A DNA stretch of 51,520 nucleotides, taken from positions 1 through 51,520 of the forward strand of contig DVOH01000011.1 in NCBI GenBank assembly GCA_018713745.1, in the 5' to 3' direction. The first letter of the stretch is position 1. Each line of letters starts with the position of its first letter. Below are positions 1 through 9,428 of this stretch, piece by piece. Made by a program: the position numbers and the translations under genes. This DNA comes from Candidatus Stercoripulliclostridium merdipullorum. Lineage in GTDB: Bacteria > Bacillota > Clostridia > Christensenellales > DTU072. The notes under the pieces were generated by a model, which was given only the letters and a program-made list of their open reading frames with translations, made no database searches and had not been told where the DNA came from.

Positions 1-37
1 TGCGAACGCATCGCTCTACCAACTGAGCCATATCCCC
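1..37 (-). tRNA. tRNA-Ala(CGC), 5' half, truncated by window edge
   Basis: Reverse complement reads GGGGATA TG GCTC AGTTGGTA GAGC G ATGCG TTCGCA: acceptor, D-arm and anticodon 5' strand; positions 34-36 = CGC. Confidence 0.85.
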
Positions 38-138
38 GAAGCATTGCAATTATAGCAAATTGCAGGGGACGATGTCAACTGTTCCGCTTCGGTTTTTCAT
101 GAGATCGGCAAAAACCGTCAGACATCCGCGCAAATAAG

Positions 139-167
139 TTGTCAATGTGTTTCCGTTGCGTTACAAT
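139..167 (+). promoter_or_regulatory. sigma-A type promoter for alpha/beta hydrolase
   Basis: TTGTCA-17 nt-TACAAT, followed by GGAGG RBS before ATG 186. Confidence 0.7.
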
Positions 168-185
168 AACGGAGGAAGGTAAGCA

Positions 186-866
186 ATGAACGTAACTGTC
201 AACGGAATTTCGTTATATTATCGGGTCGAAGGGAGCGGGGCGGTTCCGATGGTGCTTTTGCACGGAAACGGAGAGTCTGAGGAGATTTTTGCTTCCTTCC
301 GACATGCGCTTCAAGCGGCATTGCCGGGGTGCTTCCGCGTTTGGTCCTTCGATTCCAGGGGGCAAGGCCAAAGTCAAAAAGGCGTTCGACTGAGCTATCG
401 GCTGATGGCGGAGGATATCGACCGTGCCATGCGGATGCTCGGGATCGACAATCCCGTTGTACTCGGATTCAGCGACGGCGCGATCGTTGCGCTGATGATG
501 GGCGCGCGACTCGATACGCCCATGCGCAAAATCATTGCCTGCGGTCCCAATCTTTCTCCGCGCGGCCTTAAGTTTTCCGTTCGTGCCGCCGGCGCCATCG
601 GATGGATGCTGACTCGCAATCCTTTGCTTAAAATGATGATTCGGGAGCCCGACCTCAAGGAATCGGAACTCGATAAGATCGGTATCCCCGTCTTGGTGAC
701 GGGCGGAGCGCATGATATGATCCGCCGCAGAGAGCTTGTTGCCATTGCCGACGCATTGCCGCAGGGTACGCTGAAAATTCTTCCCGGCGAAGGGCATTCG
801 AGCTATATCACGGACGGCGAAAAACTGCTGGATGCGGTCAAAGAATTCCTTCTGAAAGACCGCTGA
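186..866 (+). CDS. alpha/beta fold hydrolase
   Basis: LLHGNGES, DSRGQGQS, GFSDGA nucleophile elbow, late GEGHSSY His motif; RBS GGAGG. Confidence 0.85.
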   Translation: MNVTVNGISLYYRVEGSGAVPMVLLHGNGESEEIFASFRHALQAALPGCFRVWSFDSRGQGQSQKGVRLSYRLMAEDIDRAMRMLGIDNPVVLGFSDGAIVALMMGARLDTPMRKIIACGPNLSPRGLKFSVRAAGAIGWMLTRNPLLKMMIREPDLKESELDKIGIPVLVTGGAHDMIRRRELVAIADALPQGTLKILPGEGHSSYITDGEKLLDAVKEFLLKDR

Positions 867-906
867 AAAAGCCTTGCGCGGGAAGGAGTAAATACATCGT
901 AAATCG

Positions 907-943
907 ATCAAAAAAGTCGACGCGGCGCGTTGACTTTTTTGAT
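907..943. terminator. Long bidirectional hairpin/terminator
   Basis: ATCAAAAAAGTCGACGC-GGC-GCGTTGACTTTTTTGAT, about 17-bp stem ending in T6. Confidence 0.7.
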
Positions 944-958
944 TGTCGGGAGTAGAAT
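930..958 (+). promoter_or_regulatory. promoter of MATE gene, -35 inside terminator stem
   Basis: TTGACT-17 nt-TAGAAT. Confidence 0.65.
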
Positions 959-1036
959 ATCGCAGAAACCGAGAGGGAAAAATTAAGTAAATCAAATTTC
1001 GGTTCTCCTGCATATAACGAAGTAGAGGAACAAGCA

Positions 1037-2470
1037 ATGATCAAAGACCTGACAGTTGGCAAGCCGATGAAGCGGATCATCGCATTTACGATCCCGGTTG
1101 TGATCGGCAATATATTTCAGCAATTATACAGCATTATCGACACGTTGATCGTGGGACGCACGTTGGGGCTGGACGCTTTGGCGGCAGTCGGCGCGACGGG
1201 CGCGATTTCCTTTTTGATCATCGGGTTTATCCAAGGCATTACGGCGGGGTTTGCCGTCATTACGGCAAAATATTTCGGTGCCCACGACGAAGCGATGGTT
1301 CGCAAGTCCGTCGGCGCCTCGATGTTGCTTGCCGTAGCGGTTACGGTCGTGATGACGGCGGTTGCCGTTTTGACGGCGATGCCCTTGCTTAAACTGATGG
1401 CGACGCCCGACAATATTATGATCGGAGCGTATCAATATATCGTAGCGATTTTCTACGGAATTTTTGCCACGGTTTTTTACAATCTGTTCTCCAATATTCT
1501 GCGTGCCTTGGGCGACAGTCGCACGCCGCTGATCTTTTTGCTCGTGGCAACGTTGATCAATATCGTACTGGACTACGTATTTATCGTATACTGCAATATG
1601 GGCGTAGCGGGTGCCGGTTGGGCGACGGTCGTCGCGCAGGCTGTTTCGGCATTGCTGTGTTTGGTTTACAGTCTGAAAAAGTTTGAAATTCTGCGTTTGA
1701 AGAAATCCGACTTCGTCGTAACGCTCCGGTTTATGTGGGAGCATGTTCGGGTGGGGCTTCCGATGGCGTTTCAGTTTTCGATCACGGCAATCGGCATGAT
1801 GGTGGTGCAGAGTGTGCTGAACGGATACGGTTCGCTGACCGTTGCCGCCTATACCGCGGCAAGCAAGATCGACTCCCTGATCGGGCAGACCGTGCTGATG
1901 GCGCTCGGTGTAACCTCTGCAACGTTTGCCGCTCAAAATTACGGCGCCAAGCAATACGACCGCATCCGTCAAGGAATCCGCGATTGCATGAAGTTAGGCG
2001 TTATGTTGTCGGTGTTCGGACTTGCGTTTGTCATACTGGCGGGCAAACCGCTGATGCGCCTCTTTGTCGAAAACGTCGATCCCGCTTTGATGGCGGAGGT
2101 CGAAGAACTGGGTATGACCTATCTTATTCTCAATGCGGCATTCTATATCCTCTTGGCGGCGGTGTTTGTCTATCGCAATGCCTTGCAGGGGATGGAGCGG
2201 AGCGCGATTACGATGCTTGCAGGGGTTGCCGAACTTGCCATGCGTTCGGCGTCAACCATTCTGCTGGGCGCGATTTGGGGATATGCGGGGATCTGTGTCG
2301 CATCTCCGATGGCATGGCTTGGCGCCGATATTTTGCTGCTCGCCGTTTATCTTCCCTTGATCCGACGGCTGATGCATCCCAACCGTCGGCGTATGGCGCG
2401 TGTGGACGTTTCGGATTGGCAGTTCCGCGAACGGATGAGCGCGCTGTCTCATGCCTTCTTCCTCCATTAA
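1037..2470 (+). CDS. MATE family efflux transporter
   Basis: Start MIKDLTVGKPMKRIIAFTIPVVIGNIFQQLYSIIDTLIVGRTLG; 12-TM pattern typical of MATE/DinF. Confidence 0.9.
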   Translation: MIKDLTVGKPMKRIIAFTIPVVIGNIFQQLYSIIDTLIVGRTLGLDALAAVGATGAISFLIIGFIQGITAGFAVITAKYFGAHDEAMVRKSVGASMLLAVAVTVVMTAVAVLTAMPLLKLMATPDNIMIGAYQYIVAIFYGIFATVFYNLFSNILRALGDSRTPLIFLLVATLINIVLDYVFIVYCNMGVAGAGWATVVAQAVSALLCLVYSLKKFEILRLKKSDFVVTLRFMWEHVRVGLPMAFQFSITAIGMMVVQSVLNGYGSLTVAAYTAASKIDSLIGQTVLMALGVTSATFAAQNYGAKQYDRIRQGIRDCMKLGVMLSVFGLAFVILAGKPLMRLFVENVDPALMAEVEELGMTYLILNAAFYILLAAVFVYRNALQGMERSAITMLAGVAELAMRSASTILLGAIWGYAGICVASPMAWLGADILLLAVYLPLIRRLMHPNRRRMARVDVSDWQFRERMSALSHAFFLH

Positions 2471-2501
2471 GCTTTCTCATCTCTCCTTTATTTTTGAAAG
2501 G

Positions 2502-2525
2502 GTCGCTCCGAGAGCGGCTTTTTCT
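2502..2525 (+). terminator. intrinsic terminator
   Basis: GTCGCTC-CGA-GAGCGGC followed by TTTTCTTTT. Confidence 0.65.
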
Positions 2526-2570
2526 TTTGCGGTTCGGATGCGGTTTTCGGGCGGGGATGGCGTCCGATCG

Positions 2571-2599
2571 TTTACTTTTTTCGGCAGGTGTGCTATAAT
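2571..2599 (+). promoter_or_regulatory. promoter of YgiQ-family gene
   Basis: TTTACT-17 nt-TATAAT. Confidence 0.6.
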
Positions 2600-2640
2600 C
2601 GGATTGACCGATCGCCCGATTCGATCGGCAGAGGAGCCGT

Positions 2641-4464
2641 ATGTTTTTGCCAGTCAAGCGGTCGGAACTTGCCGACCCCGAGCATATTGATTTTGTATTG
2701 ATTTCCGCCGACGCTTACGTCGATCATCCCACGTTCGGGCATGCCTTGATCGCACGGCTTGTCGAGTCGCTTGGGTTTTCGGTCGGGATCATTCCGCAAC
2801 CTGTCTCGGACGACGATTATCGCGTGTTTCCCACGCCTCGTTACGGATTTTTGGTGTCGGGCGGCGTGGTTGACAGTATGGTCAACAATTATACCGCTTC
2901 CCTCAAAAAGCGCTCGGACGACGCCTACAGTCCCGGCAATCGCGCCGGAAGGCGACCCGACCGTGCCGTAACGGTGTATACGCGCAACCTCAAACGCCTT
3001 TTCCCGGGGGTGCCCGTCGTAATCGGAGGAATCGAGGCATCTCTCAGACGATTTGCGCATTACGATTATTGGTCGGACAGCGTGATGCCCTCGGTTTTGG
3101 TGGACAGCGGCGCCGATCTTCTGATCTACGGGATGGGAGAAAAACCGATTTTCGATATCGCATCACGCTTGAAACAGGGGATTCCGCTTGCCGAAATCAA
3201 AGACGTGCGCGGAACTTGCTATCTCGCGGACGAAAGTCGTTTGCCTGAACTTTTTGCCGAAGGGGCGTCGGCGTTGCCGTCGTGGGAGGAAGTCCGCAGC
3301 GACAAAAAGCAGTATGCCCGTGCTTTTCGCCGTCAAAGCCGATCGACCGATCCCGTCAGCGGCGAAATTTTAATTCAGAAGCAAGGCAAAAACCGCTATC
3401 TCGTTGCCAACCGCCCCCAATTTCCGTTGACAACGGCGGAAATGGATGCCGTTTACGATCTTCCGTTCGAGCGCGAAGCGCATCCGATGTATGAGGGGGG
3501 CATCAAAGCGTTGGAAGAGGTCAAGTTTTCGGTGACCAGTCATCGCGGGTGCTTCGGGAGCTGTTCCTTTTGCGCACTGAACTATCATCAAGGGCGCAGA
3601 ATTCAGAAGCGGAGTATCGAGAGTATTGTCAAAGAAGTCGAAGGATTTGTCCGTGATCCCGCATTCAAAGGAAACGTCCACGACGTGGGAGGCGCGACGG
3701 CAAACTTCCGCAATCCGTCTTGCGATCTGCAGGAGCGGCACGGGGTATGCAAAGACCGATACTGTATCGGCAGTAAACCTTGTCCCAATCTGAAAGTCGA
3801 TCATACCGAATACATTGACTTATTGCGGCGGGTAAGAGCCATCCCCGGCGTCAAGCGGGTATTTGTCCGAAGCGGGGTGCGGTTCGACTATGTGATGTAC
3901 GACAAGGACGAAACGTTTTTGAAAGAACTGATCGCGCACCATATCAGCGGACAGCTGAAAGTAGCGCCCGAGCATGCCTCGGACAAGGTGCTGAAGGTGA
4001 TGAACAAAGCGCCGTTTGCGGTATACGAAGCGTTTTACAAGCGGTATTTCGAACTGAACAAGGAGATGGGGAAGGAGCAGTATCTGGTGCCGTATATGAT
4101 CGCGTCGCATCCGGGGTGCGGGCTGAAAGAAGCGGCGGAACTGACGGAGTATCTCAAAAAAATCCGATATATGCCCGAACAAGTACAAGACTTTTATCCC
4201 ACGCCTTCTACACGTTCGACCTGCATTTATTATACCGGGATCGACCCGGACACGATGGAAGAAGAATATGTGCCGCGCACGCGGGAAGAGAAGCGGATGC
4301 AGCGTGCGCTGTTGCAATACCGCAAGCCCGAAAATGCCGAACTGTTGCGTAAGGCATACGGGATTCTTGCCGAGGAGGGCAACAAGCAAGGCGGGCATAA
4401 GAAGGGTGCGCAAGGAAAAAAATCTTACGGGCGAAAGAACAACGGAAAGGGGCAAAAACGATGA
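2641..4464 (+). CDS. YgiQ family radical SAM protein (UPF0313)
   Basis: GCFGSCSFCALNYHQGR radical-SAM CxxxCxxC-type motif; MFLPVKRSEL...DFVLISADAYVDHPTFGHALIARLVE N-terminus typical of YgiQ. Confidence 0.93.
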   Translation: MFLPVKRSELADPEHIDFVLISADAYVDHPTFGHALIARLVESLGFSVGIIPQPVSDDDYRVFPTPRYGFLVSGGVVDSMVNNYTASLKKRSDDAYSPGNRAGRRPDRAVTVYTRNLKRLFPGVPVVIGGIEASLRRFAHYDYWSDSVMPSVLVDSGADLLIYGMGEKPIFDIASRLKQGIPLAEIKDVRGTCYLADESRLPELFAEGASALPSWEEVRSDKKQYARAFRRQSRSTDPVSGEILIQKQGKNRYLVANRPQFPLTTAEMDAVYDLPFEREAHPMYEGGIKALEEVKFSVTSHRGCFGSCSFCALNYHQGRRIQKRSIESIVKEVEGFVRDPAFKGNVHDVGGATANFRNPSCDLQERHGVCKDRYCIGSKPCPNLKVDHTEYIDLLRRVRAIPGVKRVFVRSGVRFDYVMYDKDETFLKELIAHHISGQLKVAPEHASDKVLKVMNKAPFAVYEAFYKRYFELNKEMGKEQYLVPYMIASHPGCGLKEAAELTEYLKKIRYMPEQVQDFYPTPSTRSTCIYYTGIDPDTMEEEYVPRTREEKRMQRALLQYRKPENAELLRKAYGILAEEGNKQGGHKKGAQGKKSYGRKNNGKGQKR

Positions 4465-4898
4465 AACTGGTGATACAAAGGGTATCGCAAGCCGAACTCG
4501 GCGTCAACGGAGAGCGAATCGCGGCAATCGGACGGGGCTTGGTGGTTTACGTCGGGATCGGACAGGGGGACGGAGAGGAAGCCGTCCGATATCTTGCGCG
4601 CAAGGTAGCCAATCTGAGAATCTTTGAAAACGACAAAGGCAAACTGGATTACTCGGTACTCGATAGGGGATACGAAATTTTGTCGGTATCGCAGTTTACG
4701 TTGTACGGAGACTGTCGACACGGCAACAGACCGGACTTTACGGGGGCGGAGGAACCGCTTCGCGCGCGGGCGTTATACGAGCAATTCAACGAGGAATTGC
4801 GCGGCTTCGGCGTAACGGTCGAGACGGGGCGGTTCGGCGCCGAAATGCAGATCCGACAAGTCAACGAGGGTCCCGTGACGATTCTTGCAGAACGTTAA
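4461..4898 (+). CDS. dtd: D-aminoacyl-tRNA deacylase
   Basis: MKLVIQRVSQAELGVNG..., SQFTLYGDC, GRFGAEMQ, NEGPVTI motifs; ATGA overlap with upstream gene. Confidence 0.95.
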   Translation: MKLVIQRVSQAELGVNGERIAAIGRGLVVYVGIGQGDGEEAVRYLARKVANLRIFENDKGKLDYSVLDRGYEILSVSQFTLYGDCRHGNRPDFTGAEEPLRARALYEQFNEELRGFGVTVETGRFGAEMQIRQVNEGPVTILAER

Positions 4899-4965
4899 AA
4901 TCGAAGGTATAATTTGTTTCTCCCGGGTCAAACTAACAGTGTAGCCTAAAAAGGAGGAGCGACTG

Positions 4966-5109
4966 ATGAATCATACGATCAGAACGGGTGAAAAACCCGG
5001 GCGTGGCACTTACAGCTGCTTGAACTGCCAGACCAAAGTCAATCTGGACGCGCAAGACAAAATGCCTCCGTGCCCCAAGTGTAACAACAGCGAATTCAAA
5101 AAGGCGTAA
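4966..5109 (+). CDS. small (47 aa) zinc-ribbon protein, not in ORF track
   Basis: MNHTIRTGEKPGRGTYSCLNCQTKVNLDAQDKMPPCPKCNNSEFKKA: two CxxC knuckles; GGAGG RBS 9 nt upstream. Confidence 0.85.
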   Translation: MNHTIRTGEKPGRGTYSCLNCQTKVNLDAQDKMPPCPKCNNSEFKKA

Positions 5110-5128
5110 CCGATACAAGGTTACAAGG

Positions 5129-5165
5129 ACGCAAAGGACTGCCGCAAGGCAGTCCTTTGCGTTTA
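5129..5165 (+). terminator. hairpin after zinc-ribbon gene
   Basis: ACGCAAAGGACTGCC-GCAA-GGCAGTCCTTTGCGT perfect 15-bp stem. Confidence 0.6.
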
Positions 5166-5173
5166 GAAAACGA

Positions 5174-5202
5174 TTGAAAGCGGCATGGTTTTGTGTTATA
5201 AT
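5174..5202 (+). promoter_or_regulatory. promoter of P1 peptidase
   Basis: TTGAAA-17 nt-TATAAT. Confidence 0.75.
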
Positions 5203-5242
5203 CTTAGCGTAATCGAAAATTGACCGACACGGAGGGAAAACT

Positions 5243-6127
5243 ATGCTCGAAGGATTTTTGATCGGCCATGCCGACGATCAGAAGGGCGGTACCGGGGTAA
5301 CGGTATTGCTTGCTAAGCAGGACGCCGTCGGCGGCGTCAGTGTGCGGGGGGCGTCTCCCGCCACGCGCGAAACCGATCTTCTGCGCTCCGAAAACACGGT
5401 AGAACGCATCAATGCCGTTGTGCTTTCGGGCGGAAGCGCATACGGACTGGAAGCTGCTTGCGGCGTTGCCGAGTTTCTCAAAGAAAAAGGTTTGGGGTAC
5501 GATACAGGGAAGTTAAGGGTACCGATTGTATGCGGAGCTTCGATCTACGATCTCGAGTACAAGTCTTTTTGCTATCCCGACAAAGAGATGGGGAAGGCTG
5601 CTTGTCTTGCCGCAGCTCCTCTCGAGGACGGGGGCGGCATGATGGGCGCGGGTGCAGGCGCAACGGTAGGCAAATTGCTGGGGATGAAGTGCGCTGCCAA
5701 AAGCGGAATCGGGATTGCGTCCATCCGGCGCGGTAAGCTGGAAGTTGCCGCGGTGGTCGTCGTCAACGCCTTCGGCAACGTTTACGAACCCGACAGCAAG
5801 CATTTTGTGCGCGGGTGCAAAATCGGATTTAAGGCCATCGATATCGAAGACGCACTTGCCGCCCTCGAGCGCGTGAGCATCAATTATACCAATACGACGA
5901 TCGGTTGTATTTTGACCAATGCAAAACTTTCCAAAGCCGACGCCAACCGTCTGGCAGACGCCACGCACGACGCTTATTCGCGTTGTATCCGTCCCGTCCA
6001 TACCCGTTATGACGGCGACGCGATTTTTGTCATGGCGGACGGCGACGTCGAGGCAAACGCCGTTGCCCTGCATACCCTTGCGGTCAAAGCAATGTCGCAG
6101 GCGATTCTCAATGCCGTATCGCTCTGA
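5243..6127 (+). CDS. P1 family (DmpA/S58-like) peptidase
   Basis: GSAYGLEAACGV, GAGAGATVGK, VVNAFGNV, NTTIGCILTNA motifs. Confidence 0.88.
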   Translation: MLEGFLIGHADDQKGGTGVTVLLAKQDAVGGVSVRGASPATRETDLLRSENTVERINAVVLSGGSAYGLEAACGVAEFLKEKGLGYDTGKLRVPIVCGASIYDLEYKSFCYPDKEMGKAACLAAAPLEDGGGMMGAGAGATVGKLLGMKCAAKSGIGIASIRRGKLEVAAVVVVNAFGNVYEPDSKHFVRGCKIGFKAIDIEDALAALERVSINYTNTTIGCILTNAKLSKADANRLADATHDAYSRCIRPVHTRYDGDAIFVMADGDVEANAVALHTLAVKAMSQAILNAVSL

Positions 6128-6141
6128 GGAGGGCGGGGGTT

Positions 6142-7293
6142 GTGAAACGAGCGTTCAATTATATCGTAGTCATTATAGCGACGGGCGTTGTCCTCGGAGC
6201 AATGTTGGCAGCCGCGTTTTTTGTTCCGACCTATTCCCCCGAGTTGCCCGGAACGGAAACGCCAACCGACGGAACGAAATTGCGGTTTCGGGAGGGATCG
6301 TTCAAAATCGTGCAGTTCAGCGACTTTCACGAGTGGCTCGGCATCGAGCACGATTCCAACGGTCTTGCGATAGAAGAAAAAGACGATCTCAAACCGTTGC
6401 TCAAAAATTATATCGCGTCGGTGCTGGACGCGGAAAAACCCGATCTCGTCGTTTTGACGGGGGACAATACGTTTTCGTTGTCGTTCTTTTATGATTTGGG
6501 CAGAAAAATAACGCTGAAAACGTATGCGGCAATCGCCGCCGTGTTCGAGGAGCGTCGTCAGCCATGGACGCTGACATTCGGCAATCACGACTCCGAAGGC
6601 CTTTACAACAAAAGCGATTTGTTTGCCGTATTGACACAATATCGCTATTTTATCGGTGCCTTATCCGATACCGACGAGATTCTTGCCTATTCGGACGGAA
6701 TCGGAACCGACGACGAACGCATCGGCAATTATGCCATTCCCGTATATGACGGGGATCGGACGGCGTTTGCGGTATATTTGTTGGATTCGGGGTCGTACAA
6801 CAGCTCCCAAGCGGCAAAGGATAAGCCTTATCGTTACATTACGGAGGCGCAGACCGCATGGTTCCGCAGTGCAAGCGAACGCCTTGCGCAAAACGTACAA
6901 CCCGTTCCCGCATTGATGTTCACGCATATTCCGCTGTGGGAGCATATCGAAGCCGTCGAACAGGGGAACGAGTCGATCGGACATCCGTACGGGTTCAGTC
7001 CTTCCGACACCAGAAGTCCGATTTTTGAAGCGGTGGTCGAGACCGGCGGCGTAAAAGGGATTTTTGTCGGACACAATCATTCCAACAGCGTCGCAACGTT
7101 TTACCGCCGCCCCGGCGTCGAAATCATGATGGGCGTTACGCCTCAGGCGGCTGCCGCCTCTTATGACGACACGACTTCGATTCTGTATTCCCGCATTTTT
7201 ACGGTCACCGCGGATGGGAGCGTGACCACCCGCCTCCATACTTCGGAGAATGGCGGCGGGATTTATCTCGGTCAGTCCCTTACGATTGCGTAG
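6142..7293 (+). CDS. metallophosphoesterase, membrane-anchored/secreted
   Basis: FKIVQFSDFHE, LTGDN, TFGNHD, FTHIPLW, GHNHSN metallophosphoesterase motifs; N-terminal TM; GTG start. Confidence 0.88.
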   Translation: MKRAFNYIVVIIATGVVLGAMLAAAFFVPTYSPELPGTETPTDGTKLRFREGSFKIVQFSDFHEWLGIEHDSNGLAIEEKDDLKPLLKNYIASVLDAEKPDLVVLTGDNTFSLSFFYDLGRKITLKTYAAIAAVFEERRQPWTLTFGNHDSEGLYNKSDLFAVLTQYRYFIGALSDTDEILAYSDGIGTDDERIGNYAIPVYDGDRTAFAVYLLDSGSYNSSQAAKDKPYRYITEAQTAWFRSASERLAQNVQPVPALMFTHIPLWEHIEAVEQGNESIGHPYGFSPSDTRSPIFEAVVETGGVKGIFVGHNHSNSVATFYRRPGVEIMMGVTPQAAAASYDDTTSILYSRIFTVTADGSVTTRLHTSENGGGIYLGQSLTIA

Positions 7294-7807
7294 GCGTAAC
7301 GTATTTCCGATACAACAGTTCGAAGATTTCGAGGTGGCGCTTTTCGTCTTCGATGATGCGTTCCAGCGCAATGCGGACGCCTTTGTCGGTGATCGATTCG
7401 TACTGCCGGGTATATTTGGCAATCGCGGCGCGTTCGCCGTCGGCGGCGTTGCGTAACAGCGCGTTTAAGCGTATGGGATACTTGTTGTAGGACGGCGACC
7501 ACCAGTATTTGGCATGGCGATAGACGCCGAGCAGCTTGGGATCTTCGCCGAGGTCGAGTGCCAGTTCGCCAAACACTTCGAGGTGCCGCATTTCTTCGAT
7601 CGAAATCACTTCAAAGATTTCGGCAATTTCCTGTTGATCGTGCGTGATCAGATGATTGTAAAAATACAATGCAACCGCGCTCATTTCCGAAACGATGCCA
7701 CCCATATTGTCCAGCATTTCGCGCGCGTATGTAAGATTGACGCCTTCTGTTTCAAATTCGGGGAAGGGCGTCTTGTCCAATTTTTGCAAAAGCGATGACG
7801 TTTCCAT
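7280..7807 (-). CDS. ferritin-like diiron/dimanganese family protein
   Basis: Repeated E...EExRHLE and EDEKRHLEIFE ferritin-like metal motifs. Confidence 0.75.
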   Translation of the reverse strand: METSSLLQKLDKTPFPEFETEGVNLTYAREMLDNMGGIVSEMSAVALYFYNHLITHDQQEIAEIFEVISIEEMRHLEVFGELALDLGEDPKLLGVYRHAKYWWSPSYNKYPIRLNALLRNAADGERAAIAKYTRQYESITDKGVRIALERIIEDEKRHLEIFELLYRKYVTPTQS

Positions 7808-7854
7808 AAAAAACCCTCCGCTTCAGTCTATGCCGAAAGAAGGGGGAAAGGTGT

Positions 7855-8262
7855 TCAGATCCGCGTAAGATCGCCGTTCAGAACGATGGGCGAAAACCCG
7901 TCCAGCTCATCTTTGAAAAAGCAGTTGTCGTAGGGATAATAAAAATAAATTGCTTTTCCGTGGCGGAAGGCGTCGTATACTTCGAGGAACGTCGCGCCGC
8001 CGATATAAAAATCGCGGTCGCCGTCTTTGGGAAAATTGAGGGTCAGAACGCCGTCGCACCCTGCGATCGTACGATCGGAGCGCCGAAACATTTCGGCTTT
8101 GAATGCGGCATGGCGCAAGGGATCCGTGCGCGTCGCGTCTTCGGCGCCGGGTCGGTCATAGCAGTTGGGAAACACGACTTCGTGTCCTTGTCGCTTCAGT
8201 GCATCGGCAATCGCGGCAAGCCGAGGATAAAAGCGTTTGGAACAGATCAGCAGAAGTTTCAT
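7855..8262 (-). CDS. nucleoside 2-deoxyribosyltransferase-like (Rossmann) protein
   Basis: MKLLLICSKRFYPRLAAIADALKRQGHEVVFPN... CDGVLTLNFPKDG...YIGGATFLEVYDAFRHGKAIYFYYP resembles deoxyribosyltransferase-like fold. Confidence 0.55.
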   Translation of the reverse strand: MKLLLICSKRFYPRLAAIADALKRQGHEVVFPNCYDRPGAEDATRTDPLRHAAFKAEMFRRSDRTIAGCDGVLTLNFPKDGDRDFYIGGATFLEVYDAFRHGKAIYFYYPYDNCFFKDELDGFSPIVLNGDLTRI

Positions 8263-8264
8263 AA

Positions 8265-9428
8265 CTATTCGTATTTCCGGTCGATATCGATGACGAAATA
8301 GTATTTGGTTTCCTCTCCGACAAAGGCGGCGTCAAGACTGCAGACGATATCGTCACGGGTCAGTTTGCATTCAAAAGGAACGACGACGTCAAACAATACG
8401 TTTGTATGGGTGATGCCGCGGACGAGACGGAAGTCGTGCATGGTAAGGTTTTGATCGAGCGAAGCGATGACGGCAGAAACTTTTTGCAAGATCGCATTGA
8501 GTTCGGGGTCGTCGGTTACGATGGGATCGTAATGAATGGTCAGATGGATGCCGAGATTCTTTTTGAAATCGAGTTCGATATCGTCGATCATGTCGTGGGC
8601 TTCCATCAGGTCGGTGTCGGCGGGAATCTCGACGTGCACGACGGCAAAGCAATTTGCGGCGCCGTAATTGTGGATCATCAGATCGTGGATCCCTTTGACG
8701 TGCGGATAGGACAGGAGTTTTTCGCGAATCAGTCGGACCTGATCGGGGTCGGGACGGGTGCCGAGGATGGGATCGATGCTTTCGCGGATCAGTTTGACGG
8801 CGGAAACGACGATAAAGACCGACACGGCAAGCCCGAAATATGCGTCGAGATTGACGCCCGTCGTGTCGATGACGACGGTTGCGATCAGTACGGTCAAGGT
8901 AGACAAAATATCGTTGCGGGCGTCCGCCGCGCTTGCCATCAAAGGGGCGGAGTCGATGGCTTTGCCGAAGTTGCGGTTGAGAAGCGCCAAAAACACTTTG
9001 ATGCCGATCGATAAGGCGAGGACGACGTAAGTCAGCGTCGTAACGCTGACCACTTCGGGGGTAATCATTTTTTCGACCGAAGATTTGGCAAGCAATACGC
9101 CGATGGCAAGGACCAGGAAGGCAACGACCAGACCCGAAACGTATTCGTAACGGGCATGTCCGAAGGGGTGTTCTTTGTCGGCGGGGCGGGAAGAAAGTTT
9201 GAATCCGAACAGTGTAACGGCGGAGCTTCCCGAGTCCGACAAATTGTTGACGGCATCGGCGACGACCGTCAGACTGTTGCCGATCAGTCCCACCGCGATT
9301 TTGGCACCGAACAGCAGGAGATTGAAGACGATGCCGATCACGCCCGCGACGATTCCGTAACGGAAGCGGACCTCGGGACGATCGGTATCTTTGTAATTGC
9401 GGATCAGTAATTTTTTGATAAGAGTCAT
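8265..9428 (-). CDS. cation diffusion facilitator family transporter
   Basis: VVADAVNNLSDSGSSAVTLFGFKLSSRPADKEHPFGHARYEY signature; start set to M10 of the ORF (MTLIKK). Confidence 0.93.
   Translation of the reverse strand: MTLIKKLLIRNYKDTDRPEVRFRYGIVAGVIGIVFNLLLFGAKIAVGLIGNSLTVVADAVNNLSDSGSSAVTLFGFKLSSRPADKEHPFGHARYEYVSGLVVAFLVLAIGVLLAKSSVEKMITPEVVSVTTLTYVVLALSIGIKVFLALLNRNFGKAIDSAPLMASAADARNDILSTLTVLIATVVIDTTGVNLDAYFGLAVSVFIVVSAVKLIRESIDPILGTRPDPDQVRLIREKLLSYPHVKGIHDLMIHNYGAANCFAVVHVEIPADTDLMEAHDMIDDIELDFKKNLGIHLTIHYDPIVTDDPELNAILQKVSAVIASLDQNLTMHDFRLVRGITHTNVLFDVVVPFECKLTRDDIVCSLDAAFVGEETKYYFVIDIDRKYE

Noticed and set aside
1735-2598. 287-aa same-strand overlapping ORF inside the MATE gene (also 22764 N-part, 11039, 19777)
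   Set aside because: Alternative-frame Arg/Cys-rich translation of a known gene; no independent start signals
2608-2628. CCGATCG-CCCGATT-CGATCGG hairpin in the YgiQ 5' UTR
   Set aside because: Perfect 7-bp stem but close to the RBS and short; not distinguishable from chance in GC/CG-rich sequence
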